DNA from: Mycobacterium sp. ITM-2016-00317
GTDB taxonomy: Bacteria; Actinomycetota; Actinomycetes; Mycobacteriales; Mycobacteriaceae
NCBI RefSeq assembly: GCF_002968295.1
Contig: NZ_CP134399.1
Location: 5,890,001 to 5,954,000 of the forward strand
Length of the DNA stretch: 64,000 nt
Direction of reading: 5' to 3'
Below are positions 36,694 through 45,690 of this stretch, piece after piece. Every line of letters starts with the position of its first letter. Positions within the stretch are counted from its first letter, which is position 1. The translations under genes were made by a program, and so were the position numbers. The notes under the pieces are model-generated. The model searched no databases. It saw only the letters and a list, made by a program, of their open reading frames with translations, and was not told the origin of the DNA.

Positions 36694-37611
36694 ATGGAGT
36701 TCAGGCAGTTGCGGTACTTCCTGGCGGTCGCCGAGGAGCTGAACATCGGCCGCGCAGCGCAACGCCTCCACATTGCTGCGCCGTCGCTCTCCCAACAGAT
36801 CACGGCACTGGAGAACGACCTCGGGGTAAGGCTGTTCGACCGTAGTCGCCAAGGCGTCAGCCTGACTTCGACCGGTGCAGCGTTGCTGTCCAGAACCCGC
36901 GCACTGCTCGACAGTGCCGACGATCTCAGTGAGCGCATCGCCAGTGTCAGAACCGAATCACCGGTTCGACTTGGATACGTCGTGTGGTGCCCGTCCGACT
37001 GGGCCGAGCGTGTCGCCGGCGTCGCGCCGATGTCCATCGACGTGTGGACCTGTCCGTCGCACATGTTGGCGGTGAGAGTGGCCGAAGGCACGCTTGACTT
37101 GGCCATTTGCTGGATGCAGATCTCGGACCTGGAAGCCTTGGGTCTGGAAGCGCATCTGCTGGGGGTGGAGGAACTCTGGGCACTGAGCACCGGTCCGGAT
37201 ACCGCACGAGTCAACGCCGCTGATGCGGTGGTGCTGGTAGACACTAGGAACGACAGCTGGTCGTCCTGGAACCGATACGCGACCTTGTTCGCGCAGGACA
37301 CGGGTGCCACCCTGGAACACATCGACGACGGCGGCATCACAGGCACGGCGTTCTTCAACCATATCCGTCGGCGCCAGGCGCCGGTGTTGAATTCTCCAGT
37401 GGGACAGTCTATGCCATTCCCTCGCGATCTACACCGGTGTCCGGTTATCGGGCCGACGCCGCTGTGGACGTGGTCGCTCGTGGTCCGCCGAGACAACGAC
37501 CGCGCTTCGGTACGAGCGGTCATGAAGGCGGTGACCCGGGATGTCGAACTTCCCGACACCCGCGATGGTCAGTACTGGCTGCCGCCTGGTGACCCGCACC
37601 GCGGGCCGTAA
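36694..37611 (+). CDS. LysR family transcriptional regulator (paralogue of the 33.7-kb gene)
   Basis: 305 residues: HTH in the first 60 (LRYFLAVAEELNIGRAAQRL, then PSLSQQITALENDL) and the same atypical effector blocks as its paralogue at 33,744-34,670 (LGYVVWCPSDWAER, LDLAICWMQISDL, SWSSWNRYATLFA, DGGITGTAFFNHIRRR). ATG 36694. Divergent from the zinc alcohol dehydrogenase, its likely target. Together the two LysR genes bracket the dehydrogenase-tautomerase pair, suggesting duplication of the regulator around a mobile module. Confidence 0.92.
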   Translation: MEFRQLRYFLAVAEELNIGRAAQRLHIAAPSLSQQITALENDLGVRLFDRSRQGVSLTSTGAALLSRTRALLDSADDLSERIASVRTESPVRLGYVVWCPSDWAERVAGVAPMSIDVWTCPSHMLAVRVAEGTLDLAICWMQISDLEALGLEAHLLGVEELWALSTGPDTARVNAADAVVLVDTRNDSWSSWNRYATLFAQDTGATLEHIDDGGITGTAFFNHIRRRQAPVLNSPVGQSMPFPRDLHRCPVIGPTPLWTWSLVVRRDNDRASVRAVMKAVTRDVELPDTRDGQYWLPPGDPHRGP

Positions 37612-37671
37612 CGCCGCGCGTCGATGCCCCGACCGTCAGTCGGCCCGGTCAGAACGAAGTCACGTCCGGCA

Positions 37672-38322
37672 TCAGACGCCTAATGCCCCGATCGCTTCTC
37701 GAATCCGAGTCGGCCCGTCGGTGACCTCGAGGATGACGCGGGACACCTCGGGCCGGTGCACCAACTCGGCCAGAGTGGCTGCCACGTTGTCGCGAGACAC
37801 CGTCGTGTGAATCAGCGCGGGCGAAATCGAGATGGTGGCATTGCCGGTTCGATCAGTGAGTTCGGCGGGCCGCAAGATCACCCAGTCGAGATCGCTGGCA
37901 GCCAGTTCGACGTCGGCTTGCTTCTTGACGGCGAGATAGTGTTCGAACCCTTCGTCGCGTGGGCGTTCGCGCCAGGCTTCCGGAAACACCGACACCAGGA
38001 TGAAGCGACGAACGCCGGCCGCCCGGGCAGCCGCGATGGACTTCGACACACCCTCCCCGTCGATACTCGAAGTCAGTTGTGCGCCAACGCCGCCGGCCCC
38101 GGCGGCGAAGACCAGAGCGTCCGTGCCGGCGATCATCGAAGCCAGGTCATCCTCGGTCATCGCTGCCAGGTCGGCGTGGAACGGCTCAGCACCGGCGGCA
38201 CGCAGATCGCTTGCTTGCTCGGGCCGCCGATGCAAGGCCCTCACGTCGTCACCGCGCTCGATCAATGCGCGCATCAGGCGATGTCCGACACCTCCGGTCG
38301 CGCCGATCACGAAGACCTTCAT
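37672..38322 (-). CDS. Atypical SDR / NAD(P)-binding protein
   Basis: 216 residues of the NmrA/NAD-dependent epimerase-like short group: GATGGVGHRLMRALIERGDD, AALHRRP-type second strand (RALHRRPEQASDL), FAAGAGGVG and LVSVFPEAW. No complete YxxxK catalytic motif is evident, so it may be a redox sensor or a reductase of unusual type. Start ATG 38322 (GAAAGG upstream). It follows the ABM monooxygenase gene by 139 bp on the same strand. Confidence 0.85.
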   Translation of the reverse strand: MKVFVIGATGGVGHRLMRALIERGDDVRALHRRPEQASDLRAAGAEPFHADLAAMTEDDLASMIAGTDALVFAAGAGGVGAQLTSSIDGEGVSKSIAAARAAGVRRFILVSVFPEAWRERPRDEGFEHYLAVKKQADVELAASDLDWVILRPAELTDRTGNATISISPALIHTTVSRDNVAATLAELVHRPEVSRVILEVTDGPTRIREAIGALGV

Positions 38323-38461
38323 CTGTGGCACCTTTCCGTAGCCTCGTCCGCCATCCGGACTCCATTCATGATCTTCCGTCGCGATGGCTCCTGAAGAGAC
38401 GGAAAACCGCTCCCGCAGAAAGGAACAGCCTCGCTGCGGATGCGCCCCACTGCACCGTTGC

Positions 38462-38767
38462 CTAATCGGGATCACGCGGCTGCAGAAGCTCCACCGTTCT
38501 GTCCGTCAGTAGCGGCCGGATCCGTGCGACGACCAAATCCTGATAGTGGGGCGAATCAAGGTGTGCGTCGAGGGCGGTGCTGTCGCGGTAGTGCTCGACG
38601 AGCACCACATGCGTCGGATCCTCGGTGTCCTGCAAGATTTCGTAGCCCAAGCATCCAGGCTCGGCCAGTGAGAGGGGACGTGCAGCGGCCGCATACTCGA
38701 GAACCTGGGGCAGGTCGGCCTCGGTGGTTCGCCAGTGCGCGACGACGACGACCGTCGGAGCGGCCAT
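38462..38767 (-). CDS. Antibiotic biosynthesis monooxygenase (ABM) domain protein
   Basis: 101 residues with the ferredoxin-like ABM pattern: VVVVAHWRTTEADLPQVLEY, SLAEPGCLGYEILQDTEDPT, LVEHYRDSTALDAHLDSPHYQD. Members are small cofactor-free monooxygenases or quinone/hydroperoxide oxidoreductases (YgiN-like). Its ATG overlaps the stop of the preceding DJ-1 gene by one base (TGATG), so the two are translated together. That pairing suggests detoxification of reactive carbonyls or quinones (inferred). Confidence 0.88.
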   Translation of the reverse strand: MAAPTVVVVAHWRTTEADLPQVLEYAAAARPLSLAEPGCLGYEILQDTEDPTHVVLVEHYRDSTALDAHLDSPHYQDLVVARIRPLLTDRTVELLQPRDPD

Positions 38768-39438
38768 CACGAGACCCGCAGGGCGTCGGCGAGCGCTTTG
38801 CCGATCGCATTGCCCGACTGCGGGTTCTGGCCCGTGATCAGCCGGCCGTCGACTACTGCCTTGGAATGCCAGGGCTCAGCCGCTTCGAAGAGTGCGCCTT
38901 CTTCACGAAGTGCGGTTTCCAGGTCGAAGGGGACATCGTCCTTGGCGTAGCCATCCTCTTCGGCTTTGGAGAACGCGGTGAGCTTGCGGCCTCGCACAAG
39001 TGGCGCACCCTCGACGGTGACACCCAGGAGTGCCGACGGACCGTGACATACCGCCGACACGATCAGGCCCGCTTCCCAGGCGCGGCTGACGACTGCCTGC
39101 ACCTCGGGGTTGCCTGTGATGTCGACCATGGGACCGAGGCCGCCGGGGAAGAAGACGGCGTCGTAGTCGAGCACGTCGACCTCGGAAAGCTTGTGGCTGC
39201 GCGCGAGCCGGCGATAGGCCTTCGAGTCACGAAATTCCTGCTGGCTGGGGTCGTCGCCGTCGAATCCGTCCTCGGGCGGCTTCCCGCCTGACGGAGAGGA
39301 GAAGTCCACGGCAATTCCGGCTCTGTCGAGTTCCTGTACCGGGTGGGCGATCTCGCGGAAGAAGTACCCCGTCGGCCTGTGGTTCGGGCCGATGACGGCG
39401 GCATTGGTGGCGACGACGAGTACGTAGGGAACAGACAC
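38767..39438 (-). CDS. DJ-1/PfpI family (Hsp31-like) glutamine amidotransferase-fold protein
   Basis: 223 residues. Catalytic Cys131 with His132 in VSAVCHGPSALLG, the nucleophile elbow typical of PfpI/DJ-1/Hsp31, and Glu29 in FFREIAHP, which completes the Hsp31-type active site; DDDPSQ-like and YDAVFFPGGLG flank it. Such proteins break down methylglyoxal or act as chaperones/proteases. Start: GTG 38438-equivalent at 39438 has GGAG six bases upstream (VSVPYV); further in-frame starts up to 39489 lack this. Coupled to the ABM gene downstream. Confidence 0.88.
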   Translation of the reverse strand: MSVPYVLVVATNAAVIGPNHRPTGYFFREIAHPVQELDRAGIAVDFSSPSGGKPPEDGFDGDDPSQQEFRDSKAYRRLARSHKLSEVDVLDYDAVFFPGGLGPMVDITGNPEVQAVVSRAWEAGLIVSAVCHGPSALLGVTVEGAPLVRGRKLTAFSKAEEDGYAKDDVPFDLETALREEGALFEAAEPWHSKAVVDGRLITGQNPQSGNAIGKALADALRVS

Positions 39439-39661
39439 GACGTGCTCCATTCGATGGCTGAATTCATGAAACCGGCGATAGCGAGTCACATTTCAGTGTT
39501 CTGGCGAATGCGCGACGGCAACCTCTCCGGTGCGTCGCCACAATGACACCACACTGGCCGGCCCATGGCTCCTGCGGAGATCCACCTCACCCAGAACGGG
39601 TCATCGTACGGTCGGATCACGATAGTGAGGTGGCGATCCGCCGCCACGGCAGATGTTTTCG

Positions 39662-40660
39662 TTACGAAGCGACGACGCACCGGGAGCCGGTGAGCGTGCC
39701 CGTCCGAATCGACGAAACCGAGCTCACGCTGGACGTCAGAGCCAACGTGGTTCGCGCCGTGCCCGGCGTGATGCCGAACCGACCGCGGAATTCCCGGATG
39801 AAATGCGACACGCTCGTGTAGCCGACCGCGCGCGCTACATCGGCGACGCCGAGGCGGCCTTCATCGAGCAACAGCTGGGCCCGTTCCAAACGCAGGGTCT
39901 TGACGAACTGGTAGGGCGATTGGCCGGTCATGCCACGGAAGGCCCGGGAGAAAGCTGACGGGCTCAGGCACGCCTGAGCCGCCAGTGAGTCGACGGTCAG
40001 CGCCTCGGCCAGATGTGTGGCGATGTAGTCCACGACGGTCGCGATCGGGGCCCCGGTGGGCTGCCTGGACGCCAGCGCAAGGACGTTCGAATCATCGTTT
40101 CGCTGCACCAGTCGGTAGACCAACTCCTGCAGATGAAGCGGCGCCAAGACCTGTCGGTCGCGGGCCTCCACCAGTGACGCCAAGAATCGCGTGAAAGCGT
40201 CGGCCAGCTCAGCGTCGAGCTCGGGTACCGCGGTCTGGTGGTCTGACGCGGCGATCTGGCCAGCCGCCGGCACCGCGCCGCGCATACTGGCCGCCACCGT
40301 ACGGATTTGCTGCGTATCGAGTGGCAGAACGAGCGCCAGAACTGGTTGTTCAGGTGAGGTCGCCACGACGAGGCAATCGACATGCCGGGTGCCATCGAAG
40401 ACGACATAGCTGGAGTGAGCGGACAAATCGGCTGCACCGAAGTGCGCGCGGGCGCGCGGTGACCTGACGATGACGCCGACGGACAGACGTCGAATTTCGT
40501 TCCAGTACAACCGGCTTGGACGAGACATCCGATAGGTGAAGGACCCGGGCCACAGGCCGTCGTTGACGCCTTCAGTCTGCGCCTGGTCGCCCAGTACGTC
40601 GAACAACGAGGGCGTGCCGTTTCGACTCCCCGTGCCGACCACGCCATCTGGTGTCGTCAT
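39662..40660 (-). CDS. AraC family transcriptional regulator
   Basis: 332 residues. An AraC_N type-1 domain fills the first ~190 residues, and two AraC helix-turn-helix motifs follow at ~residues 220-300 (LTVDSLAAQACLSPSAFSRAF and GVADVARAVGYTSVSHFIREFRGRFG), ending in a serine/threonine-rich tail. The arrangement matches the CadC-to-GadX type of ligand-sensing regulators. It is divergent from the IclR gene across 199 bp holding a perfect dyad, and lies 223 bp upstream of the DJ-1/ABM pair on the same strand, which it may control. Confidence 0.92.
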   Translation of the reverse strand: MTTPDGVVGTGSRNGTPSLFDVLGDQAQTEGVNDGLWPGSFTYRMSRPSRLYWNEIRRLSVGVIVRSPRARAHFGAADLSAHSSYVVFDGTRHVDCLVVATSPEQPVLALVLPLDTQQIRTVAASMRGAVPAAGQIAASDHQTAVPELDAELADAFTRFLASLVEARDRQVLAPLHLQELVYRLVQRNDDSNVLALASRQPTGAPIATVVDYIATHLAEALTVDSLAAQACLSPSAFSRAFRGMTGQSPYQFVKTLRLERAQLLLDEGRLGVADVARAVGYTSVSHFIREFRGRFGITPGTARTTLALTSSVSSVSSIRTGTLTGSRCVVAS

Positions 40661-40751
40661 GGACCCTGCTTCCTTGAGCTGATCGGTGGGGGGAGCCGAC
40701 AGGAACTCTGGGGAAATGTGAGACTAACGAAGGCAGTCCGATAAGTTGTTT

Positions 40752-40779
40752 CATATATGGAACTTATGGTCCATATATG
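40752..40779. promoter_or_regulatory. Perfect 10-bp-arm dyad between araC and iclR
   Basis: CATATATGGA (40752-40761) and TCCATATATG (40770-40779) are exact inverted repeats around ACTTATGG. The stretch is AT-rich against a GC-rich genome and lies 92 bp from the AraC start and 81 bp from the IclR start. Symmetric IclR-type operators have this size, so IclR autoregulation is the favoured reading. Confidence 0.8.
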
Positions 40780-40859
40780 GCTAATATTGAGACACAACGT
40801 GCCTGCGATGTCAAGCGCTCGATCGAGGCCCGGGGTGTACGGGCAGGCGAGGAGAACCT

Positions 40860-41660
40860 GTGTCGACTTCGGTAGTCGGCGGAGACGCTGATGGCGCACA
40901 ATCGGACGGCACCCGCGCCGTCTACGGAGCGTTCCAGATCCTCGACGCGATCGCCGCGGCCTCGGAGCCGCCCCGAATGACCGACATCGTTAACGCGGTC
41001 GAGCTCCCGAAGTCCAGCGTGTATCGCTTGTTGCGGGCGCTCGAAGCGACCAACGCGGTCCGCAGGGGTGAACGGGACAAGCGCTACCGGCTGGGTTCGA
41101 AGTTCGACGACTATGCGAAGGTTTCCCAGACGCCATTGCTGGTCAGTCGGTTCCACGACGTGGCTGCGCCGCTGCTTCGCCCCCTCGACGAGACGGTCCA
41201 GCTCGGTGTGCTCACGGGTGTCGACGTGACGTTCCTGGCGTGCATCGACTCGACCAAGCCCGTCCGTTTGGTCAGTTATCCAGGGCGGACGCTGCCGACC
41301 CACGCCAGTGCGACCGGTAAGGCCATTCTTGCCTTCGCCGGGGAGCAGGCACTGCACACCGTGCTGGACGGAGGGCTTCCAGCGCTGACCCCGCAAACGA
41401 TAACGAGCCCTGAGGTACTGACGAACGAATTGGAGGACGTTCGCCGACTGGGATATGCCACCGAGTCGGAGGAGTCCGTGTCGAACTTGTCCTGCATCGC
41501 TGCGCCGGTGTGGGGCAGCGCCGGCGAGGTCGTGGCCGCCATCACCGTGTGCATCCCACGGGCAACGCTGCCCACGGAGCGCCTCCCGGAGATTCGGGAT
41601 GCGCTTCTGGAAGCGGCGCAGCGCCTTTCAGGTCGGCGGGCGGCGGCGCCGCCGAGCTGA
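40860..41660 (+). CDS. IclR family transcriptional regulator
   Basis: 266 residues: N-terminal winged helix (PRMTDIVNAVELPKSSVYRLLRALEA, ~residues 38-63) and the C-terminal IclR effector domain (LGSKFDDYAKVSQ, SVSNLSCIAAPVWGSAGEVVAAITVCIP). IclR proteins usually govern catabolic operons for aromatics or acids. GTG start with GGAGAA upstream. It is convergent with the SDR/cupin/aldehyde-dehydrogenase unit, whose promoter is at 44.5 kb, so any control of that unit would be at a distance. Confidence 0.92.
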   Translation: MSTSVVGGDADGAQSDGTRAVYGAFQILDAIAAASEPPRMTDIVNAVELPKSSVYRLLRALEATNAVRRGERDKRYRLGSKFDDYAKVSQTPLLVSRFHDVAAPLLRPLDETVQLGVLTGVDVTFLACIDSTKPVRLVSYPGRTLPTHASATGKAILAFAGEQALHTVLDGGLPALTPQTITSPEVLTNELEDVRRLGYATESEESVSNLSCIAAPVWGSAGEVVAAITVCIPRATLPTERLPEIRDALLEAAQRLSGRRAAAPPS

Positions 41661-41765
41661 CCCCGTATCTGGTTGATGTGGTTTTGGCGGTTCTGCTGAG
41701 CGCCAGGTCTCGGGGAGGTCGCCGACATGGTTGTGGGGTCGACCCGGATGCCACAGCTGACAGCG

Positions 41766-42653
41766 TCACGCCGCCGGGACCGGGTCCTGGTCGTCCCGTA
41801 GCTGCTCCGGGGTCATGTCGAACGCCTTCTGGATTCCCGCGTTGCGGGTTCCGAGGCCGTCGGTGGTCTTCTTGTCCCAGGGCGCCATGATCAAGCTCTT
41901 CGTTTCGTCGATCATGGATTTCGGTTCCAGATTCCGATATGTGTCGATTTCGCCCGCGGCCAGCGCGGTCAGGGTCGCGTAGACCGGCTCGGGATTGAAC
42001 TGTGCGCGAGGGAACGCCAACTTGGAATAGTCGTACAACCGCTCGGCGGGGTCATCGACCCAGCTTTCCCAGGTCTGGAAGATGCGGTCGTTGAACCCGG
42101 TCAGGAACGGTCCTGGGTTCATGGTCGCGACCTCGACGCCGAACTCCTGCAGTTCGTCCTTCATGCTCTCCGCTATCGCCTCGACCGCGTGCTTGGACGC
42201 CGAGTAAAGGCCGGTGAACGGGTTGACGTTGAGGCCTTCACGCGAAGAGACCCACACGATGCGGCCGGCGCCGCGCTTGGCCATCTGCTTGGCGATGCCC
42301 TGGGTGAGCAGTAGTGGACCGGTCACATTGACCTCGAACTGATTGCGGATGTTGGCCGCCGGGATGTCGACGGTCGCCCCGCCCTCGCCGACTCCGGCGT
42401 TGTTCACGAGGATCTCGATACCCCAGCCGAGCGCCTTGCGCCGGTCTCCATCGTTGGTCACGTCCAGTTTCTCGACGTGAAGCGTCACACCCCGCTTGGC
42501 GGCTTGCCTCTTGAGACTTTGCACCTGTCCGTATATTTCAACGCCGGCCACCACGTCGAAGCCCTTCTCGGCCAGACGCATCGCCACCTCGTAGCCGAAA
42601 CCGGTGCCCGCTCCGGTGATGAGCACTTTCTTGAGGGAGGCTGGGTTGGTCAT
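41766..42653 (-). CDS. Short-chain dehydrogenase/reductase
   Basis: 295 residues. Motifs: TGAGTGFGYEVA (TGxxxG), NNAGVGE, catalytic Ser-Tyr-Lys in VSSREGL and YSASKHA, and PGPFLTG. The C-terminal ~90 residues are longer than a classical SDR and include DYSKLAFPRAQFNPEPVYATL, a lid or dimer arm. Start ATG 42653 with AGGAAA upstream. Last in a reverse-strand unit aldehyde dehydrogenase, cupin, SDR (gaps 75 and 52 bp); the substrate would be an intermediate between the alcohol and acid of that path. Confidence 0.9.
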   Translation of the reverse strand: MTNPASLKKVLITGAGTGFGYEVAMRLAEKGFDVVAGVEIYGQVQSLKRQAAKRGVTLHVEKLDVTNDGDRRKALGWGIEILVNNAGVGEGGATVDIPAANIRNQFEVNVTGPLLLTQGIAKQMAKRGAGRIVWVSSREGLNVNPFTGLYSASKHAVEAIAESMKDELQEFGVEVATMNPGPFLTGFNDRIFQTWESWVDDPAERLYDYSKLAFPRAQFNPEPVYATLTALAAGEIDTYRNLEPKSMIDETKSLIMAPWDKKTTDGLGTRNAGIQKAFDMTPEQLRDDQDPVPAA

Positions 42654-42705
42654 GTCGTTGGTTTCCTGTCTGATCGGTGGAATTTCGGGGTGATCGGTCG
42701 GCCGT

Positions 42706-43071
42706 TCACGACGAGGCCGACTGCACGAAATAGGTTGGCGCGCCCGGTTTGAACACCACGTAGGCCCGTTTCCATGGCGCATCGTCGATCAACCGCCACC
42801 TGTGCCCGCTGCCGGTATCGTCGACGGCAAGCAGGACGTCGCCGGGGTGAACGGTGAACGACTCGCCGCCAACGGTCTCGAACTCCAGGACGCCGGACAA
42901 CGTGATGACGTACTGAGGGATTGGATCGTTGTGCCAGTCGAAGGACGAATGCGGTTCAGTCTCTTTGAACTCGACGGATACTGCGTCCACCAACTTCCCA
43001 GCATCGATGCTTCCGCGCTCGACGTGGGAGTTGCCATCGGGACCCGTGTAGAGGCGATACGCGCGAATCAT
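42706..43071 (-). CDS. Cupin domain-containing protein
   Basis: 121 residues. Cupin motif 1 appears as SFDWHNDPIPQYVITLSGVLEFE, motif 2 as VHPGDVLLAVDDTGSGHRWRL, so one canonical metal site (His, His/Gln, Glu, His) can be traced. Strong AGGAGGAAACG ribosome-binding site before ATG 43071. Single-cupin proteins in catabolic operons act as isomerases, dioxygenases or sensors; which applies here is unknown. Confidence 0.88.
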   Translation of the reverse strand: MIRAYRLYTGPDGNSHVERGSIDAGKLVDAVSVEFKETEPHSSFDWHNDPIPQYVITLSGVLEFETVGGESFTVHPGDVLLAVDDTGSGHRWRLIDDAPWKRAYVVFKPGAPTYFVQSASS

Positions 43072-43146
43072 CGTTTCCTCCTTCGATGAGTGCTGACTCA
43101 ATAGGGTTCTTCCGCCTGCTACCAATTCCTCGCGGCGTTTTCGCGG

Positions 43147-44535
43147 TCAGGCATTCGCGCCATCTCCGATCCAGACGGTCTTGGCGTTCATGAACTCCCG
43201 CATCCCGAGGTCGGAGAGCTCGCGGCCATACCCGCTCCGCTTCACCCCGCCGAAAGGGATCTCGGGGTAGCTGGTGGTGTTGCCGTTGATGAAGGCCATG
43301 CCCGACTGGACGTCCCGAATGAATGTGTCACGCTCTGCTTGGTCTTCACTCCACAGGCTCGACCCCAACCCGTATGGATGGGCATTGGCTAACGTCAGTC
43401 CGTCCTCCAGCGACGACACCGACCACACCTGGGCCACCGGACCGAACACTTCTTCGTGGTACATGTTCATCGCCGGTGTGATGTCCGCCAGCACCGTCGG
43501 AGGGTAGAACCATCCCGGGCCATCCGGCCGTTTCCCGCCCACGACTACTGTGGCGCCCTTGGCCACCGCGTCGGCGACGTAGGCATCGACATCGTCGCGA
43601 CCCGATTCGGTTGCCAGCGGACCGATATCAGTGGCGGGGTCCATCGGGTCACCGACGACGAGAGCGCCCATCTTCGAGGCGAACAGCTCCAGGAACGCGT
43701 CGTAGATGTCGGCGTGGATGAAGAATCTTTTGCCATTGATGCAGGACTGCCCGTTGTTGAGGGTGCGCGCCTTTACCGCCACGTCGCTGGCACGTTCCAG
43801 GTTCGTTGAAGGCATGACGAAGAACGGGTCCGAACCGCCGAGTTCGAGGACCAACTTCTTGATCTCCTCACCGGCGATCGCCGCCACGGATCTACCCGCA
43901 GGCTCGCTACCCGTGAGCGTCGCAGCTTCAACACGGGGGTCACGTAGCACGTGCTCCACGGTTCCCGACGAGATGAGCAGGGTCTGGAATACGTCGTCGG
44001 GGAAGCCGGCGTCGCGGAAGAGCTGCTCCATGTAGAGCGCGGTCTGGGGCACGTTAGACGCGTGCTTGAGTAGACCGACGTTGCCGGCGGTCAGGGCAGG
44101 TGCCGCGAACCGCATCGCCTGCCACAACGGCACATTCCACGGCATCACCGCCAGCACCACGCCGACCGGCTGATAGCTCACATAGGTCTGCCGGGCATTG
44201 ACGGGCCCTCCATCATGGGGCACCGCCCGTAAGAACCCCGGCCCCTGATCGGCGTAGAACCGCAGTCCTTGTACGCATTTGGCTACCTCTTCTTGCGCCG
44301 CTCGGTACGGCTTGCCCATCTCGGTGACGATCAGCGTGCTGATCTCGCCGGCATCCCGCTCCAGAATGTCCGCCGCCCGGCTAAGCCATGTGACCCGCTG
44401 CTCGATGGTCGTCAATCTGTACTTCCCGGCAGCGGCTGCCGCGCGAGCGAGTTTGTCCTCGAGCTCCTCGGGTGAGAGTTCGTCGAAGGTCTTGAGCACC
44501 TCACCGGTGACGGGACTGGTTGTCGCAATAGCCAT
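43147..44535 (-). CDS. NAD(P)-dependent aldehyde dehydrogenase (succinate-semialdehyde type)
   Basis: 462 residues of the ALDH superfamily: Asn134 in MPWNVPLW, Glu231 in LELGGSDPF, and the catalytic Cys265 in NNGQSCINGKRF; AMNMYHEEVFGPVAQV near the C terminus. Length and motifs match the succinate-semialdehyde dehydrogenase group, whose members also oxidise related short semialdehydes. Start ATG 44535; the open frame runs upstream but without homology. First gene of the unit; divergent from an exported hydrolase across 243 bp. Confidence 0.92.
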   Translation of the reverse strand: MAIATTSPVTGEVLKTFDELSPEELEDKLARAAAAAGKYRLTTIEQRVTWLSRAADILERDAGEISTLIVTEMGKPYRAAQEEVAKCVQGLRFYADQGPGFLRAVPHDGGPVNARQTYVSYQPVGVVLAVMPWNVPLWQAMRFAAPALTAGNVGLLKHASNVPQTALYMEQLFRDAGFPDDVFQTLLISSGTVEHVLRDPRVEAATLTGSEPAGRSVAAIAGEEIKKLVLELGGSDPFFVMPSTNLERASDVAVKARTLNNGQSCINGKRFFIHADIYDAFLELFASKMGALVVGDPMDPATDIGPLATESGRDDVDAYVADAVAKGATVVVGGKRPDGPGWFYPPTVLADITPAMNMYHEEVFGPVAQVWSVSSLEDGLTLANAHPYGLGSSLWSEDQAERDTFIRDVQSGMAFINGNTTSYPEIPFGGVKRSGYGRELSDLGMREFMNAKTVWIGDGANA

Positions 44536-44778
44536 GTGAATCAGGACTACTCGTCTTGTGGCGCCTCCGTGCGGTCGAATTGCTTTCGCGACAGAATCGG
44601 CTCGAAATGCGGCATCTAGCCGACATGGGCTGTGAGAAGCCTGTCGGCGTGAGTAACCAGAGCTGGAATGCGCTATTAAACAGTTCTTTTCGGCAGTCAT
44701 CGGCACATGACGCCCCACTAGGCTCGCAGTTGGCGGACAAGCGCCGTCAGCAGCACCCACCCAAGGAGCGAATGTCAG

Positions 44779-45591
44779 ATGAAGAACGTGGTCCGTTCTG
44801 GGGCGGCCGCGATGGCCACGCTCGCGGCCATCGCGTCCGGCGTGGTTCCCACGTCGCAGGCCTCACCGCCCGCGCAACCCACCATTGTGATGGTCCATGG
44901 CGCGTGGGCCGACACCTCCAGCTGGGATGGCGAGCTTGGTGCGCTGAAGGCCAAGGGTTACGTGGCGCGGGCGGTTGCCAATCCCCTCCGGAACCTGGCG
45001 AGCGACGCCCGCTCGGTCGCCTCATTTCTCGAGACGATCAACGGGCCTGTCGTCCTTGTCGGACACTCTTACGGCGGCGCGGTGATCAGCGAAGCGGCGG
45101 CGAGCAGCCCGAATGTGAAGGCGCTCGTCTTCGTCGACGCATACCTCCCGGAGGTCGGTGAATCAGTCAGCACCCTGAACGGCGACGGCTCGATCATCTA
45201 CTCCCTCACGGAGCAGCAGCTTTTCGATACATTCCCTGACCCTGGCTCCCCCGACGGAGCCACCGACCTGTTGCTCAAGAAGGACGTCTTTCAGCAGCAC
45301 TTCGCGAGCGACTTACCGGCTGAGCACAGTGCACGATTGTGGGCTAGTGAAAGGGTGACTTCGACCGCCGCGTTGAAAACCCCCAGCACTGCCACCGGAT
45401 GGAAGACGGTGCCCTCTTGGGCCTTCATCAGCACCGGCGACCAGATCATCACCGGAGCCTCCAAACACTCGATGGCGCAGCGAGCAGGAGCCCTTATCAC
45501 CACCTTTGAAGGCGGCTCACATTTGACGCTGATCAGCCACCCCGACGCGGTGGCGGCCGTCATCGACTCCGCGGCCACGGGTGTTGCCTGA
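44779..45591 (+). CDS. Exported alpha/beta hydrolase
   Basis: 270 residues. A signal peptide (MKNVVRSGAAAMATLAAIAS, cleavage near TSQAS at ~residue 28) leads to an alpha/beta hydrolase with oxyanion motif VMVHGAWADTS and nucleophile Ser97 in VGHSYGGAV; the acid and histidine fall near STGDQII and GGSHLTL. It resembles the salicylate-esterase/EstC-like lipases with a short lid. Export suggests it releases an ester-linked substrate outside the membrane for the intracellular dehydrogenases. Confidence 0.88.
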   Translation: MKNVVRSGAAAMATLAAIASGVVPTSQASPPAQPTIVMVHGAWADTSSWDGELGALKAKGYVARAVANPLRNLASDARSVASFLETINGPVVLVGHSYGGAVISEAAASSPNVKALVFVDAYLPEVGESVSTLNGDGSIIYSLTEQQLFDTFPDPGSPDGATDLLLKKDVFQQHFASDLPAEHSARLWASERVTSTAALKTPSTATGWKTVPSWAFISTGDQIITGASKHSMAQRAGALITTFEGGSHLTLISHPDAVAAVIDSAATGVA

Positions 45592-45690
45592 CCTATGCCT
45601 CCGCGAGCTCGCGGGAGATCATTTCATGGCATGTGCGCGTTGTTCTCCAGTGGAAAGACAATCCCATCAAGCCGACCTCTAGGAGCGCAC

